From a virus, in the IMG/VR virus record IMGVR_UViG_3300021197_001931, positions 1 through 64,000 of that record: DNA of 64,000 bases. One strand, 5' to 3'. The notes beneath the pieces were generated by a model. That model saw only the letters and a list, made by a program, of their open reading frames with translations, was not told the origin of the DNA and made no database searches. Both the position numbers and the translations under genes were made by a program. Numbering within the stretch: the first letter of the stretch is position 1; each line of letters opens with the position of its first letter. Positions 40,401-48,669 of this stretch are shown here, in pieces.

Positions 40401-43400
40401 TCTCCAAATGTAAACTCTAGCGCCTTTGGCAGGTTGGCTGGTGGGCTTGTTGCCGATACATTTAAGATTTCAATTGAAATATTTGTGGAGACATTGGGGG
40501 ACTTATTGAGCTTTGATGAGCTGCTAGAACAGACTGGCGACTTGCCTGTTGTCGGTGCATTAATTAAATCAGTTCCAGAAATAGCAAAATGTGCTGTTGA
40601 TATAAAGTTAATATCTAATGGGCAAGAACTTAACGTAGGATCAATACAAAATAATCTACAAAATGGTTTTAAAGGAGACATATGTGATATTATAGGAGGA
40701 TTAAAATCTTTGACATTGCCAGATATTGAGGCAAAGCTTAATTCTTCTTTGAATACCAGGACGCTAAAGGCGGCTTTTCTAAATGCTCTTTTGCCTGTTA
40801 TTAGAAATTTATTAATAAAGATTTTATTAAATACTTTGTTGAAAATCATAAGTAAAACAACTGGAGTTTTAAAGGGCGCTCTATGTGAGGCTGCAAAAAG
40901 CAATATCTCATCGGCTATCGAGGGATCCATAGCTGGAAATGTAGCAACACAGGTGTACATTCCCCCAGGGAATATAGGCAACTTGTTTGCTGAGGCCTTC
41001 TGCGGACCCTCTACCACCCCAGAGCAGGCAGCTGACCAGGCCTTCTCAACCATCTCTTCTTTGGTTGAGGGCGGCACTCCTGATTCTTCTTGCTCTTTGA
41101 TAGATTCATTATCTAGACGCCTTAGAATGGATCAATTGCTAGACCTACTACAAGGAGACGCTAGTGAAAGCGTAGTTCAGGTTGTATTAAGTATATCAAG
41201 GAATGATTGCCCTGAATTTTCAGATTTCTTATTTGATGAAGCATCAGTAAGATCATTTTTTGTAAACCTCTCAACTTCGTTTACTGATGAATTCCTAAAC
41301 GAAACTAGAGATAGTTTGGAAACTTTTGGGGCAAACCGAGGAGATATAGTTACGACTTGTGATATTGATCCTGATATATCTGGACTAGAGCAGGCGCTTC
41401 GAGAAGAGTGTGGAGATAACATATCAGAGGAACAGATACAGCAACAGATAGAATCATTTAGAAGGAGGGTGGAACAAACAGTAGATGATTTGACCTCCAT
41501 AATGTCAAGTGGCTTTGATAGTTCCATGGAAGACACAATTCAAAATACCTTAGCAAGTGTAGTACCTAAAGACGACCCTACAAATGTAATTTTGGTAAAA
41601 CAGGTTGTTGATAGTATGTTTGACCCTCTATATTCATCTTACTCAAGAGGATTACTGGCGCCGGTAGCTCCAAATGGGAATTGTGGGTATCTAAACGCAG
41701 TCTTATCTAATAAGAAGGCAGTGCCACTAAAAGGCCAGTTTACCGCATTTCGAGCACTTTCATCTCTAGCCTTTGGACCAATGTCTGCCATGTTACCAGG
41801 CGGGGGAGGTGCAGCAGAGGAGATTATTAGCAGTTTAAGGATGGATTTTTTTGGACCGGACACTGGAGAAAGGCCCACTGAAAAACCAGGGACAATTGGC
41901 TCTCAGCTATTAGATGTTTTTAATAATGGAGAATATTTTTCATTTTCTTCTGATTTTTCAAACGATTATATCGAATTAACTTATGATGGCCCAATAGAAT
42001 TACCAATATTTAATTTAAATTATAATTTTATTACAAATGAAGCGTCTTTAACAAGATATAGTGCTCTTGGGATTGAGAGAAACCAGGACAGCACGACCCT
42101 GGGACCGGGGTCTATGAGACTTGTGGCCCCAGAATCAGATGAAACTTTTGGGGAAGTGCAGGAATATCTAAATAATAATTCATCCGGAATATCCCCAATC
42201 GAGCTTGCTAGGCCATTTTTTCCATCTTTAGCAAGTTCGCCGACTCCACTTACAATAGGTTCATCGGTTATACTACATAACTTGTCTTCAACTGGCGTTG
42301 TTGATCCTCTTTCGCCTGGTTTGTATGGTACGAATTTTTCAAGTATAGCAGTGAATGTAGCTTCTTTTATAAAAACACTTAGAGCCAGAGTGCTCCTATC
42401 TTTAGCAAAATCAATAACGTATAATTCTAATGCGTTTGCATATGGAGAATACATATTTGATGAAGTATCGGATACACAACTTATTCCATCCGTTGACCCA
42501 GCCCTCACTGAAAGGGGTTATGATGTATTTTATCTAGATGATGGAAATATAGTAGTGGTGCCACCAAGGAAAGGAGGGTGGCTTGAATTAAAAGACATTC
42601 TTTTGCCCGAGAGGCAAAGTGAATATTGCTGTCCTGACAGGAGAGACTTGCTAGATGTTCAATCAATTAAGAGCGCGGCTTTAAGCTCTTTTGAATCTTT
42701 GTCTGAGGATCCAAGATTAAACGAAAACCCACGAACAGTAAGGGAGGCTCCGTATGCACATATTTTAGGCAGGACCACTGCTGCTTGTATGGAGGGTGTC
42801 GTTGTAGCAACCATAAGAACACATATAATCGAATGCATGTTGAATGGCTATGCAAGTTTCAGTAAGTATAAGACAAATATCCCATCTGCTTATTCTGATT
42901 TACTAGCAGATTATGTTAGCAAAAAAATGAGGGGCGGCCTTAGAACGCAGCGCCCCACCCCGCAGTTCCCAGCATCTCAGGGCACCGACCTTTATGGATA
43001 CTGGAATGAATTTCTTGAACAAGCTGTTCAGGTGTATATAAATCGTGCGAATTCTGGACGAATAACAATAACAGCGGCGGCAGACGCCGCACTTAGATCG
43101 ATAAGTAGCTTTTCTGCGCAATATAGATACCCCCAAAGAGGAGACCTCAGAGAAGCCCGAACATCTAGGCCTGGGATTACTCTTAAAAAATTGAGAAGAG
43201 ATGAGAATATAAAGGCAATTCAACAAACTGAAGACGAGGCAATTGTTATTTTAAGACATTTAGTAAAGGAAGAATTTAATAGAATATCTCAAACAATAGA
43301 TGAAATCTTCCCAACTCCTGGGGGCGGTTGGGTCTCCAACATTGGTATAGATTTTCTTAAAAATGGCTATTACATAGAAAATAGAAATGTTTTTGATATT

Positions 43401-44738
43401 CCAATGTTTGACGAAGATATCTTAGATGGCCTTCGAAACCCTGATTTGTCATTTGAGGAGAAGGGGCACTTTATTCTGCAGTCTTATGTGAGGCCGGTAT
43501 TGGTTGGAGATCCCACAGGGTTATCTGGCCCAGAAAGAGACTTCTATGAGAGAATGCAATCTCGAACTTCAACAGCCTCTCTTTTTGGTCTTCGTGAGAT
43601 GAGGGAATATATCCAAGAAGATGCATCTGCCTCTCTACTGTCGGCATACCCACAGATAAACTCTATATTTTCGTCTTTTAAATATGGACTTAGGCTTGTT
43701 TATGTTTTAGGAGATCAGGAAGTATCTGATTTTGAGTCTTCGGGGGGAGGTTTAGTCAGGCTCCTTGATCAATCGGATCCAATCACAAGGCTGTTCAGAC
43801 ACCCATCCGATGGGTCAGATAATAGATACTCCATTCCAATGGTTTCTTCTGAATTTATTGAAATTGAATTTGAGGGAGAAAGTTTTAACGATTTTGTTAG
43901 CGCTGCCTCAATCACTTCTTTGCAACTGCAGTCTATAGATAGGGCTGAGGAGTTTAATTGGCCTCTATTGGTAGAGTTAATGTTGAACACCTCACAATAT
44001 AAATCAATTTTTGAATATGCCGTCCCAGTTAACACAATGCAATCTTTAAACACAATTTATAATATAGAATCCTTTTTATATTCCATAGGTCGCGATGATG
44101 GGTGGGCTGCCAATACTTTAGTTTTGCCCGAATTACCTCTTGGGCCTCCCGTTGCGATACCTTTAGCAAACTTTAATAATTGGAACAAGAAAGCCTTTCC
44201 ACAAATGAAGCGAAAACTGAAGAGGATGTTCAATTTGCTTTATAGGTCAAATGATTTTACTTATGATCCCTTCGCAAACATTAATAGCCAACAAGATGAA
44301 ATTAGCGAGGAATCCAGAAACGCAAATGCAGATTCTTGGACTGATGGCCTGACACCGGAAACAAGGTCTAGAATTATATTTGAGAATCCACTTTGTTTTA
44401 GCCCCTCAGACAGAGAGGGGGATACTTCGTCTAGCGATAGTGGGGACACCTCCAGCGACGACGGAGGCTCGCCATCTGGCCCAAGAAGGAGAGATACTAC
44501 GGGAGACCACCTTGGCGGGAGGGGAGAGAGAGCCGTAGACGCGCGAACATATGTTTGTGTTACATACTACAATACTAGGTTAGAAGGTACATACTATCAA
44601 ATAATGACACTATCAGAAGCAGAAGCTCTCGCTGCCGAGGATAGGGATACTATAGTTGGTGTAAGTTGGGTCGATGCTCCTGGTGCTACTGGTCCTGCGG
44701 GCCCCTCTCGAACTAATTTGTGTGAGGACATATCATAG
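37476..44738 (+). CDS. Giant virion structural protein (2420 aa)
   Basis: Not recognised beyond context. It has 2420 residues, no signal peptide, and no obvious repeats. Residues about 1100-1135 form a long hydrophobic/amphipathic stretch (ALLPVIRNLLIKILLNTLLK). Cysteines recur through the whole protein. Near the C-terminus lies a Ser/Asp/Gly linker (SSSDSGDTSSDDGG), then a small Tyr-rich domain and a short collagen-like GATGPAGPS. It lies between spike and gp25 genes, so it should be part of the baseplate or tail tip. A tape measure protein is possible but its place after the hub argues against it. Confidence 0.7.
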   Translation: MTVEVGSYIKRVRWLQEIIEPLFASTYIRRFFEDLGTGDPLQSNRADGYVNGEVIVYGDGGRDPYDPYFQNEDLEFINPEDGPTFRVYSEWRIRFLSEWSDSELISWLANTMSPRIFQALTYLTNVYGPLDKYDEMLGNNWGTATMAAMRDYSSGVNTNFFDNLGIRHTTLGPAAPDIDVQIINASKVVRTLLIFDDGYGCVSREERQNPELYSYPDKMPVKFSTTYFTSRFKALGYPPHGEPAGVFSYSTRVGIENHPDRRDGACPFPINPAYFTAWTENAFPQEEEVEVTEYSSIGTEHGSYDYTTYRYPGVREIACPILPDPTFLGAGEAGIPPTLQARHPCPETDLTEEFIREPVCTPDSSFLEPEWTAEMRSFLNSRVCEYYVPVQTPYGCPGGDGLAEYAREFSEQAVQSLLDFLNKEATEQQTNILVNFVLEELYYDFDKAPNVDLKLLYRWPFALVKALKLDDRNSPSINESPNAGSDVEFSSSSLLSDLDTLKLILEIIGPQQVDLWSSEKAKIIITGTAREADILQESRNILTLKTAITDFLNSNNYVFPPAVVEQAAGSQFPIPDSGVAADSLKIVYDEQYNFVSIFVRGDGSDYLQLNERLLPEDSALRNQTMVSYLANLNDIILDYNNSQELQLLPFLQKYHQPAVRISYQSGISEPTLLPDNCSGGVLEDVTNSILDSLVDSANEFVGKFASNLCMTSEQVAQKERDYLSSLESLKDIVSEQNLKNVFLQDPLIANIDRLIKSINNSEDVVKAAWANLFDKMTACGLFNLVTKTIETIAKVDFCGLSPEAILTVAIKSSLKNIDTGVLRRIYEGLPENTKNELLDNYSERFRQFIEDSGYNGSTAFPWDLEEQNRQAERDSRENRIIYDGSLFTSPSLEQTQSRYVNSYRAGYRAGLEYDPLSEDEEEIDLSSGQFDEGSFWAGYVAARGDVELGIPGDPNSIVPPRRSDVLTDAERLETNSPNVNSSAFGRLAGGLVADTFKISIEIFVETLGDLLSFDELLEQTGDLPVVGALIKSVPEIAKCAVDIKLISNGQELNVGSIQNNLQNGFKGDICDIIGGLKSLTLPDIEAKLNSSLNTRTLKAAFLNALLPVIRNLLIKILLNTLLKIISKTTGVLKGALCEAAKSNISSAIEGSIAGNVATQVYIPPGNIGNLFAEAFCGPSTTPEQAADQAFSTISSLVEGGTPDSSCSLIDSLSRRLRMDQLLDLLQGDASESVVQVVLSISRNDCPEFSDFLFDEASVRSFFVNLSTSFTDEFLNETRDSLETFGANRGDIVTTCDIDPDISGLEQALREECGDNISEEQIQQQIESFRRRVEQTVDDLTSIMSSGFDSSMEDTIQNTLASVVPKDDPTNVILVKQVVDSMFDPLYSSYSRGLLAPVAPNGNCGYLNAVLSNKKAVPLKGQFTAFRALSSLAFGPMSAMLPGGGGAAEEIISSLRMDFFGPDTGERPTEKPGTIGSQLLDVFNNGEYFSFSSDFSNDYIELTYDGPIELPIFNLNYNFITNEASLTRYSALGIERNQDSTTLGPGSMRLVAPESDETFGEVQEYLNNNSSGISPIELARPFFPSLASSPTPLTIGSSVILHNLSSTGVVDPLSPGLYGTNFSSIAVNVASFIKTLRARVLLSLAKSITYNSNAFAYGEYIFDEVSDTQLIPSVDPALTERGYDVFYLDDGNIVVVPPRKGGWLELKDILLPERQSEYCCPDRRDLLDVQSIKSAALSSFESLSEDPRLNENPRTVREAPYAHILGRTTAACMEGVVVATIRTHIIECMLNGYASFSKYKTNIPSAYSDLLADYVSKKMRGGLRTQRPTPQFPASQGTDLYGYWNEFLEQAVQVYINRANSGRITITAAADAALRSISSFSAQYRYPQRGDLREARTSRPGITLKKLRRDENIKAIQQTEDEAIVILRHLVKEEFNRISQTIDEIFPTPGGGWVSNIGIDFLKNGYYIENRNVFDIPMFDEDILDGLRNPDLSFEEKGHFILQSYVRPVLVGDPTGLSGPERDFYERMQSRTSTASLFGLREMREYIQEDASASLLSAYPQINSIFSSFKYGLRLVYVLGDQEVSDFESSGGGLVRLLDQSDPITRLFRHPSDGSDNRYSIPMVSSEFIEIEFEGESFNDFVSAASITSLQLQSIDRAEEFNWPLLVELMLNTSQYKSIFEYAVPVNTMQSLNTIYNIESFLYSIGRDDGWAANTLVLPELPLGPPVAIPLANFNNWNKKAFPQMKRKLKRMFNLLYRSNDFTYDPFANINSQQDEISEESRNANADSWTDGLTPETRSRIIFENPLCFSPSDREGDTSSSDSGDTSSDDGGSPSGPRRRDTTGDHLGGRGERAVDARTYVCVTYYNTRLEGTYYQIMTLSEAEALAAEDRDTIVGVSWVDAPGATGPAGPSRTNLCEDIS

Positions 44739-44800
44739 ACTAGCGCACATTATGAAAAAGAAACTCCGACAGCCACTAATTAAAGAAAGAGGGATACTTT

Positions 44801-45184
44801 ATGTCGGGAATCGCTGTACAACTACCACTTATAAGAGACCAAGAAGACGGGTTTGGATTATTAAAAAACTATGATGATGTAGTCGCCCAAAACCTTAAAA
44901 TGCTGATATTAACAGTCCCTGGGGAAAGGATAATGGATCCTGATTTTGGTGTTGGCGCTAGAAGATATCTTTTTGAACAGCTCACTGAGGAAACTTTTCA
45001 ACTTTTTAAGAGTAGGTTGTTGCAACAACAACAAAAGTATTTGCCATATTTAGTTATAAAAAATGTTGAATTTGTCTCCTCACTTAGTAATAAAGAGGTT
45101 GATGAAAATACTTTACAAATTAAAATTTCTTACTTTAACAAAGTTTTCAAGAGTTCGGGAATTCTTTCCTTGCCATTAACCTAA
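44801..45184 (+). CDS. gp25-like baseplate wedge protein
   Basis: A 127-residue GPW/gp25 family protein. DDVVAQNLKMLILTVPGERI (about 25-44) and MDPDFGVGARRYLFEQLTEE are the family signature: a helix, then PGERxMxPxFGxGxxxxLFE. The gp25 protein sits in the inner baseplate wedge and is lysozyme-related in name only. Its ATG follows AGAGGGAT. It lies right before the gp6-like gene, the order found in T4-like phages. Confidence 0.92.
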   Translation: MSGIAVQLPLIRDQEDGFGLLKNYDDVVAQNLKMLILTVPGERIMDPDFGVGARRYLFEQLTEETFQLFKSRLLQQQQKYLPYLVIKNVEFVSSLSNKEVDENTLQIKISYFNKVFKSSGILSLPLT

Positions 45185-45191
45185 GAAAACA

Positions 45192-45207
45192 ACTATTTAT
45201 ATTAATA
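45192..45207 (+). promoter_or_regulatory. Candidate phage promoter motif ACTATTTATATTAATA
   Basis: ACTATTTATATTAATA differs from 2463-2478 only at one base and ends 15 bases before the gp6-like ATG at 45222, the same spacing as the first copy. It lies in one of the few short non-coding gaps in the structural block, as expected for a late promoter. Confidence 0.45.
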
Positions 45208-45221
45208 ACCGAGGGCTTTTG

Positions 45222-47018
45222 ATGACAAAAAATAAGGTGCCGATTAAATACACCAGCCGAGACTTTGAATCGATTAGAAGAGATTTGATCGATTACGCAA
45301 AGAGATATTATTCTGAAACGTTTAGAGACTTTAGTGATGCTTCGTTTGGGTCTCTAATGATAGATAGCGTTGCCTACATAGGCGATATCTTGTCTTTTTA
45401 CTTAGATTACCAGGTTAACGAAACGTTTCTAAACTCTGCCATCGAATACAACAACGTTATCAACATAGGCGAGCAAATGGGGTATAAATTTAAAGGCCCT
45501 GCATCCTCATACGGGGTGTGTGCGTTCTATGTAAAGATCCCCTCAAACACATCAGGAATTGGACCAGATACTTCCTATGTTCCAATATTAAAGAAGGGTG
45601 CCACTGTTTCCTCTACTGGAGGGGCGACCTTCATACTACTTGAGGATGTTGATTTTAATAACCCAACAAATGAAATTGTCAGCCTAGAACAAAATACAAC
45701 GACTAATCAAACAACTTTTTGGGGTATCCAGGCGTTTGGAAGTGTTGTCTCTGGAGAGTTGGGAACAGAAACTATAAATGTGGGCTCTTTTGAAAGATTT
45801 AAGAAGCTAGATTTAAAAGCTCTTGATATAGTTGAAATAATATCTGTAACAGATTCGGAAGGTAATGTTTACTACGAAGTCCCATTCTTGTCGCAAAACG
45901 TAATACACAGAGGTATTCCAAATCGTAATCAGGCAGATAATACTGCGCCCGCATCTATTATCAAGCCTTTTGTTGTTCCTAGGAGATTTGTTATAAAAAG
46001 AACATCTAGGAGGACTTCTCTCCAGTTTGGATATGGCTCTGAAGACGAGACCAACGAAGCATCTGTTGCAGAACCAACAAACGTTGTATTGCAAAAGATA
46101 GGAAAGAACTACATTAATGATACATCTTTTGATCCATCCAAGCTTTTAGATTCAGATAAATTTGGAGTTTCTCCGTCTAATACAACTTTAAGAATTAACT
46201 TTAGAAGAAATACAATCACAAATGCAAATGCATCAGCAGGATCAGTGACAAACATTGTTAGTTCAAGGGTGATCTTTCAAAATCCCACCTCTTTAAACAC
46301 AAACTCTAGATCCTCTGTTGCAAACTCTTTAGCAGTGACCAATTTAAAGCCAATATCTGGCGAATCATCAAACCCTGGATTAGATGAGCTTAGGCAACAA
46401 ATAATGGATAATTTTTCCGCTCAAGATAGAATAGTTACCGAGCAAGATTACAAAGCCTTTATATACACAATGCCAGGAAGGTTCGGGTCAATAACAAGAT
46501 GTGCTATCTATAGAGACACTGATGCGTTTAGAAGAAATTTGAATTTGTATGTCATTTCTTCTGATAAGGATGATTATCTTGTAGAGACAAATTCACAAGT
46601 AAAAGAAAATTTAAAAACTTGGATAGGCCAAAGTAAGATGATCAATGATACTATTGACATTTTGGATGCAAAGGTAGTTAATGTCCAATTAAGGTACACC
46701 CTCCTATCCTATAGCATTAGAGATTCACTAGAGCTTATTGTCAAAGCAAATAGCGCCCTCAAAAAAAGATTTTCTAGAAAATTTGACATAGGGGAAAACT
46801 TCGATTTAGATGAGGTAAGGAAAATTCTCACAAAACTACCAGGAGTTGATGGTGTAAGGAATGTTAGGCTGGTAAATAAGTTTGGTGGTGCGTATTCAAA
46901 CATTTCTTACAACACGGCTGAATATACTGATGCAGAAAACAGATTTGTTGAAGTGCCAAAGAATGTAGTATTGGAAATTAAATACTTAGATACCGATATA
47001 ATAGGAACGTTGAAATAA
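45222..47018 (+). CDS. gp6-like baseplate wedge protein (baseplate J family)
   Basis: A 598-residue protein. The start IKYTSRDFESIRRDLIDYAK, then FRDFSDASFGSLMIDSVAYI, and LSFYLDYQVNETFLNSAIEY are typical of the gp6/gpJ family in T4-like phages. The C-terminal part (DNFSAQDRIVTEQDYKAFIY; MPGRFGSITRC) is the gp6 core that dimerises between wedges. ATG at 45222 has GAGGG upstream; a TTG directly before it is disregarded. It is followed by a 1-base overlap with a structural gene. Confidence 0.93.
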   Translation: MTKNKVPIKYTSRDFESIRRDLIDYAKRYYSETFRDFSDASFGSLMIDSVAYIGDILSFYLDYQVNETFLNSAIEYNNVINIGEQMGYKFKGPASSYGVCAFYVKIPSNTSGIGPDTSYVPILKKGATVSSTGGATFILLEDVDFNNPTNEIVSLEQNTTTNQTTFWGIQAFGSVVSGELGTETINVGSFERFKKLDLKALDIVEIISVTDSEGNVYYEVPFLSQNVIHRGIPNRNQADNTAPASIIKPFVVPRRFVIKRTSRRTSLQFGYGSEDETNEASVAEPTNVVLQKIGKNYINDTSFDPSKLLDSDKFGVSPSNTTLRINFRRNTITNANASAGSVTNIVSSRVIFQNPTSLNTNSRSSVANSLAVTNLKPISGESSNPGLDELRQQIMDNFSAQDRIVTEQDYKAFIYTMPGRFGSITRCAIYRDTDAFRRNLNLYVISSDKDDYLVETNSQVKENLKTWIGQSKMINDTIDILDAKVVNVQLRYTLLSYSIRDSLELIVKANSALKKRFSRKFDIGENFDLDEVRKILTKLPGVDGVRNVRLVNKFGGAYSNISYNTAEYTDAENRFVEVPKNVVLEIKYLDTDIIGTLK

Positions 47019-48667
47019 TGGCTATCAAAAGATATGTCGCTGCTAGCGACACAACTATTACAAATGCTTTTAAATCCAACTTGAGAACAAGAGGCACTGG
47101 TTCAAACATGGGTCGTGCCGATAGTCTTGAGGTGTTTTCCATTTATGGACAGGAGAGTTCTGGGTCTTCCGAATTATCTAGAGTTTTAGTGCATTTTGAC
47201 ACTGACGCCATATCAACAGATAGAACAAACGGGACAATACCTGTATCTGGCAGTGTTAGCTTTCATTTAAAAATGACAAATGCCGTGACCCCTTTTACCG
47301 TTCCTCGTAATTTTACGCTTGTTGCTGCCGCTGTTTCTGGGGCTAGTACCAGCATTCATGCCTCTATCGATTTTAATTGGCAAGAGGGTCACGGTATAGA
47401 TATGGACGGGTATACCGATATAACTCGTAATGGCGAAGGGTCCAACTGGATAAATATGGGCTCTAGCAGCACTTTAGGAGTTGTAAAGTGGGGAAATCAG
47501 GCCTCACCCACGGTGGGGGGCATTTATATTGATAATGCTAAATCTACATTTAAGCAATCTTTTGATACTGGTGTAGAAAACCTTGAAATTGATATCACTA
47601 CTTTAGTAGAACAGTGGGTAAACAGTGATGGAAACGTCTTAGGGACTATACCGAACTATGGACTTGGATTGCGATTATCAGCCTCGCAAGAAGCATATAT
47701 TGCAACGGCAGATGCAGCAACAAATGTTCCCGCCAATGATGGCGGTTCAAAAAGATCATATTACACAAAAAAATTCTTTGCAAGAAGTTCTGAGTTCTTT
47801 TACAGGCGCCCTATTATAGAGGCAAGATGGGACTCCGCAACGAAAGATGATAGAGGAAACTTTTATTATAGCAGTTCTTTGGCAACCGCTGATGAAAATT
47901 TAAATACTCTTTACTTGTATAACTATTTTAGAGGCCAGCTTAGAAATATACCAGAAATACAGGGAGGTAAAATATATGTCTCTATATTCTCTGGTTCGAT
48001 GTCAGACGAAGGCTCCGGTAGAGAGGCTCTGCATCTAGTTGCTGATGGAACCCATGTGTTGGCTGCCTCGCCTACTGTTGTTACGGGAGGTCATGTTTCT
48101 ACCGGCATATACTCTGCATCTTTTGCAATAACTGGGTCAAAACCTAAAGCACTAGAGACTTTGTATGATGTCTGGTTCAAGGGCGGAGTTGGCGAAATAA
48201 ACAATGCTTTGGATGCAACGGTGCAGTATCAAACTGGCACAATAGAGCCAAAAAGACTAATGCTGCATCCAGAGAATCCGTCCACCGCTTTTGTTTCAAA
48301 AATAACAAACTTAAGGCCATCATATTCAAATCTAGAGACCGCTAGATTTAGAGTTTTCACGAGACAAAAGAATTGGTATCCATCTATTTATACTAAGGCA
48401 GTTGCCACTGTGCCGCCATTTATAATAGAAAGTGGCTCATATTCAGTTACAAGAGTTGTTGACAATTATAGAGCTATTAGTTTTGGAACAGGTAGTGCTT
48501 TACATACTCAGATGTCCTTTGATGTTTCGGGCAGTTATTTTGACTTGGATATGAGTATGTTGGAGCCAGGCTATGCTTACAAGATCAAGCTTGCTTTCTA
48601 CAATGGTTCTATCGGCGGCTGGCAAGAACAAACGCAAGAATTTAAATTCAGAGTTGAAGAAGGTTAG
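47018..48667 (+). CDS. Tail/baseplate structural protein with DNRLRE-like domain
   Basis: A 549-residue protein. Residues about 5-70 and 110-250 (SDTTITNAFKSNLRTRGTGS, LSRVLVHFD, SIDFNWQEGHGIDMDGYTD, LEIDITTLVEQWV) follow the DNRLRE/TGF-propeptide-like beta-jellyroll pattern (D-x-x-I ... N-x-G ... R-x-L-x-x-F-D ... V-x-x-W). This is a surface domain in bacteria and archaea and recurs in marine phage tails. The C-terminal half is beta-rich (SYSVTRVVDNYRAISF). It lies between gp6 and a LamG-bearing giant, so it is likely a wedge extension or fibre base. Confidence 0.65.
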   Translation: MAIKRYVAASDTTITNAFKSNLRTRGTGSNMGRADSLEVFSIYGQESSGSSELSRVLVHFDTDAISTDRTNGTIPVSGSVSFHLKMTNAVTPFTVPRNFTLVAAAVSGASTSIHASIDFNWQEGHGIDMDGYTDITRNGEGSNWINMGSSSTLGVVKWGNQASPTVGGIYIDNAKSTFKQSFDTGVENLEIDITTLVEQWVNSDGNVLGTIPNYGLGLRLSASQEAYIATADAATNVPANDGGSKRSYYTKKFFARSSEFFYRRPIIEARWDSATKDDRGNFYYSSSLATADENLNTLYLYNYFRGQLRNIPEIQGGKIYVSIFSGSMSDEGSGREALHLVADGTHVLAASPTVVTGGHVSTGIYSASFAITGSKPKALETLYDVWFKGGVGEINNALDATVQYQTGTIEPKRLMLHPENPSTAFVSKITNLRPSYSNLETARFRVFTRQKNWYPSIYTKAVATVPPFIIESGSYSVTRVVDNYRAISFGTGSALHTQMSFDVSGSYFDLDMSMLEPGYAYKIKLAFYNGSIGGWQEQTQEFKFRVEEG

Positions 48668-48669
48668 AG

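Noticed and set aside
40181-41077. Long minus-strand open frame (298 codons) in the 2420-residue gene
   Set aside because: It lies entirely opposite a coherent + strand gene with consistent codon use; low-complexity Ser-rich product; all real genes here are on the + strand.
44674-44874. Open frame overlapping the end of the 2420-residue gene and the gp25 gene
   Set aside because: It is out of frame with both genuine genes and has no ribosome site; a shadow frame.
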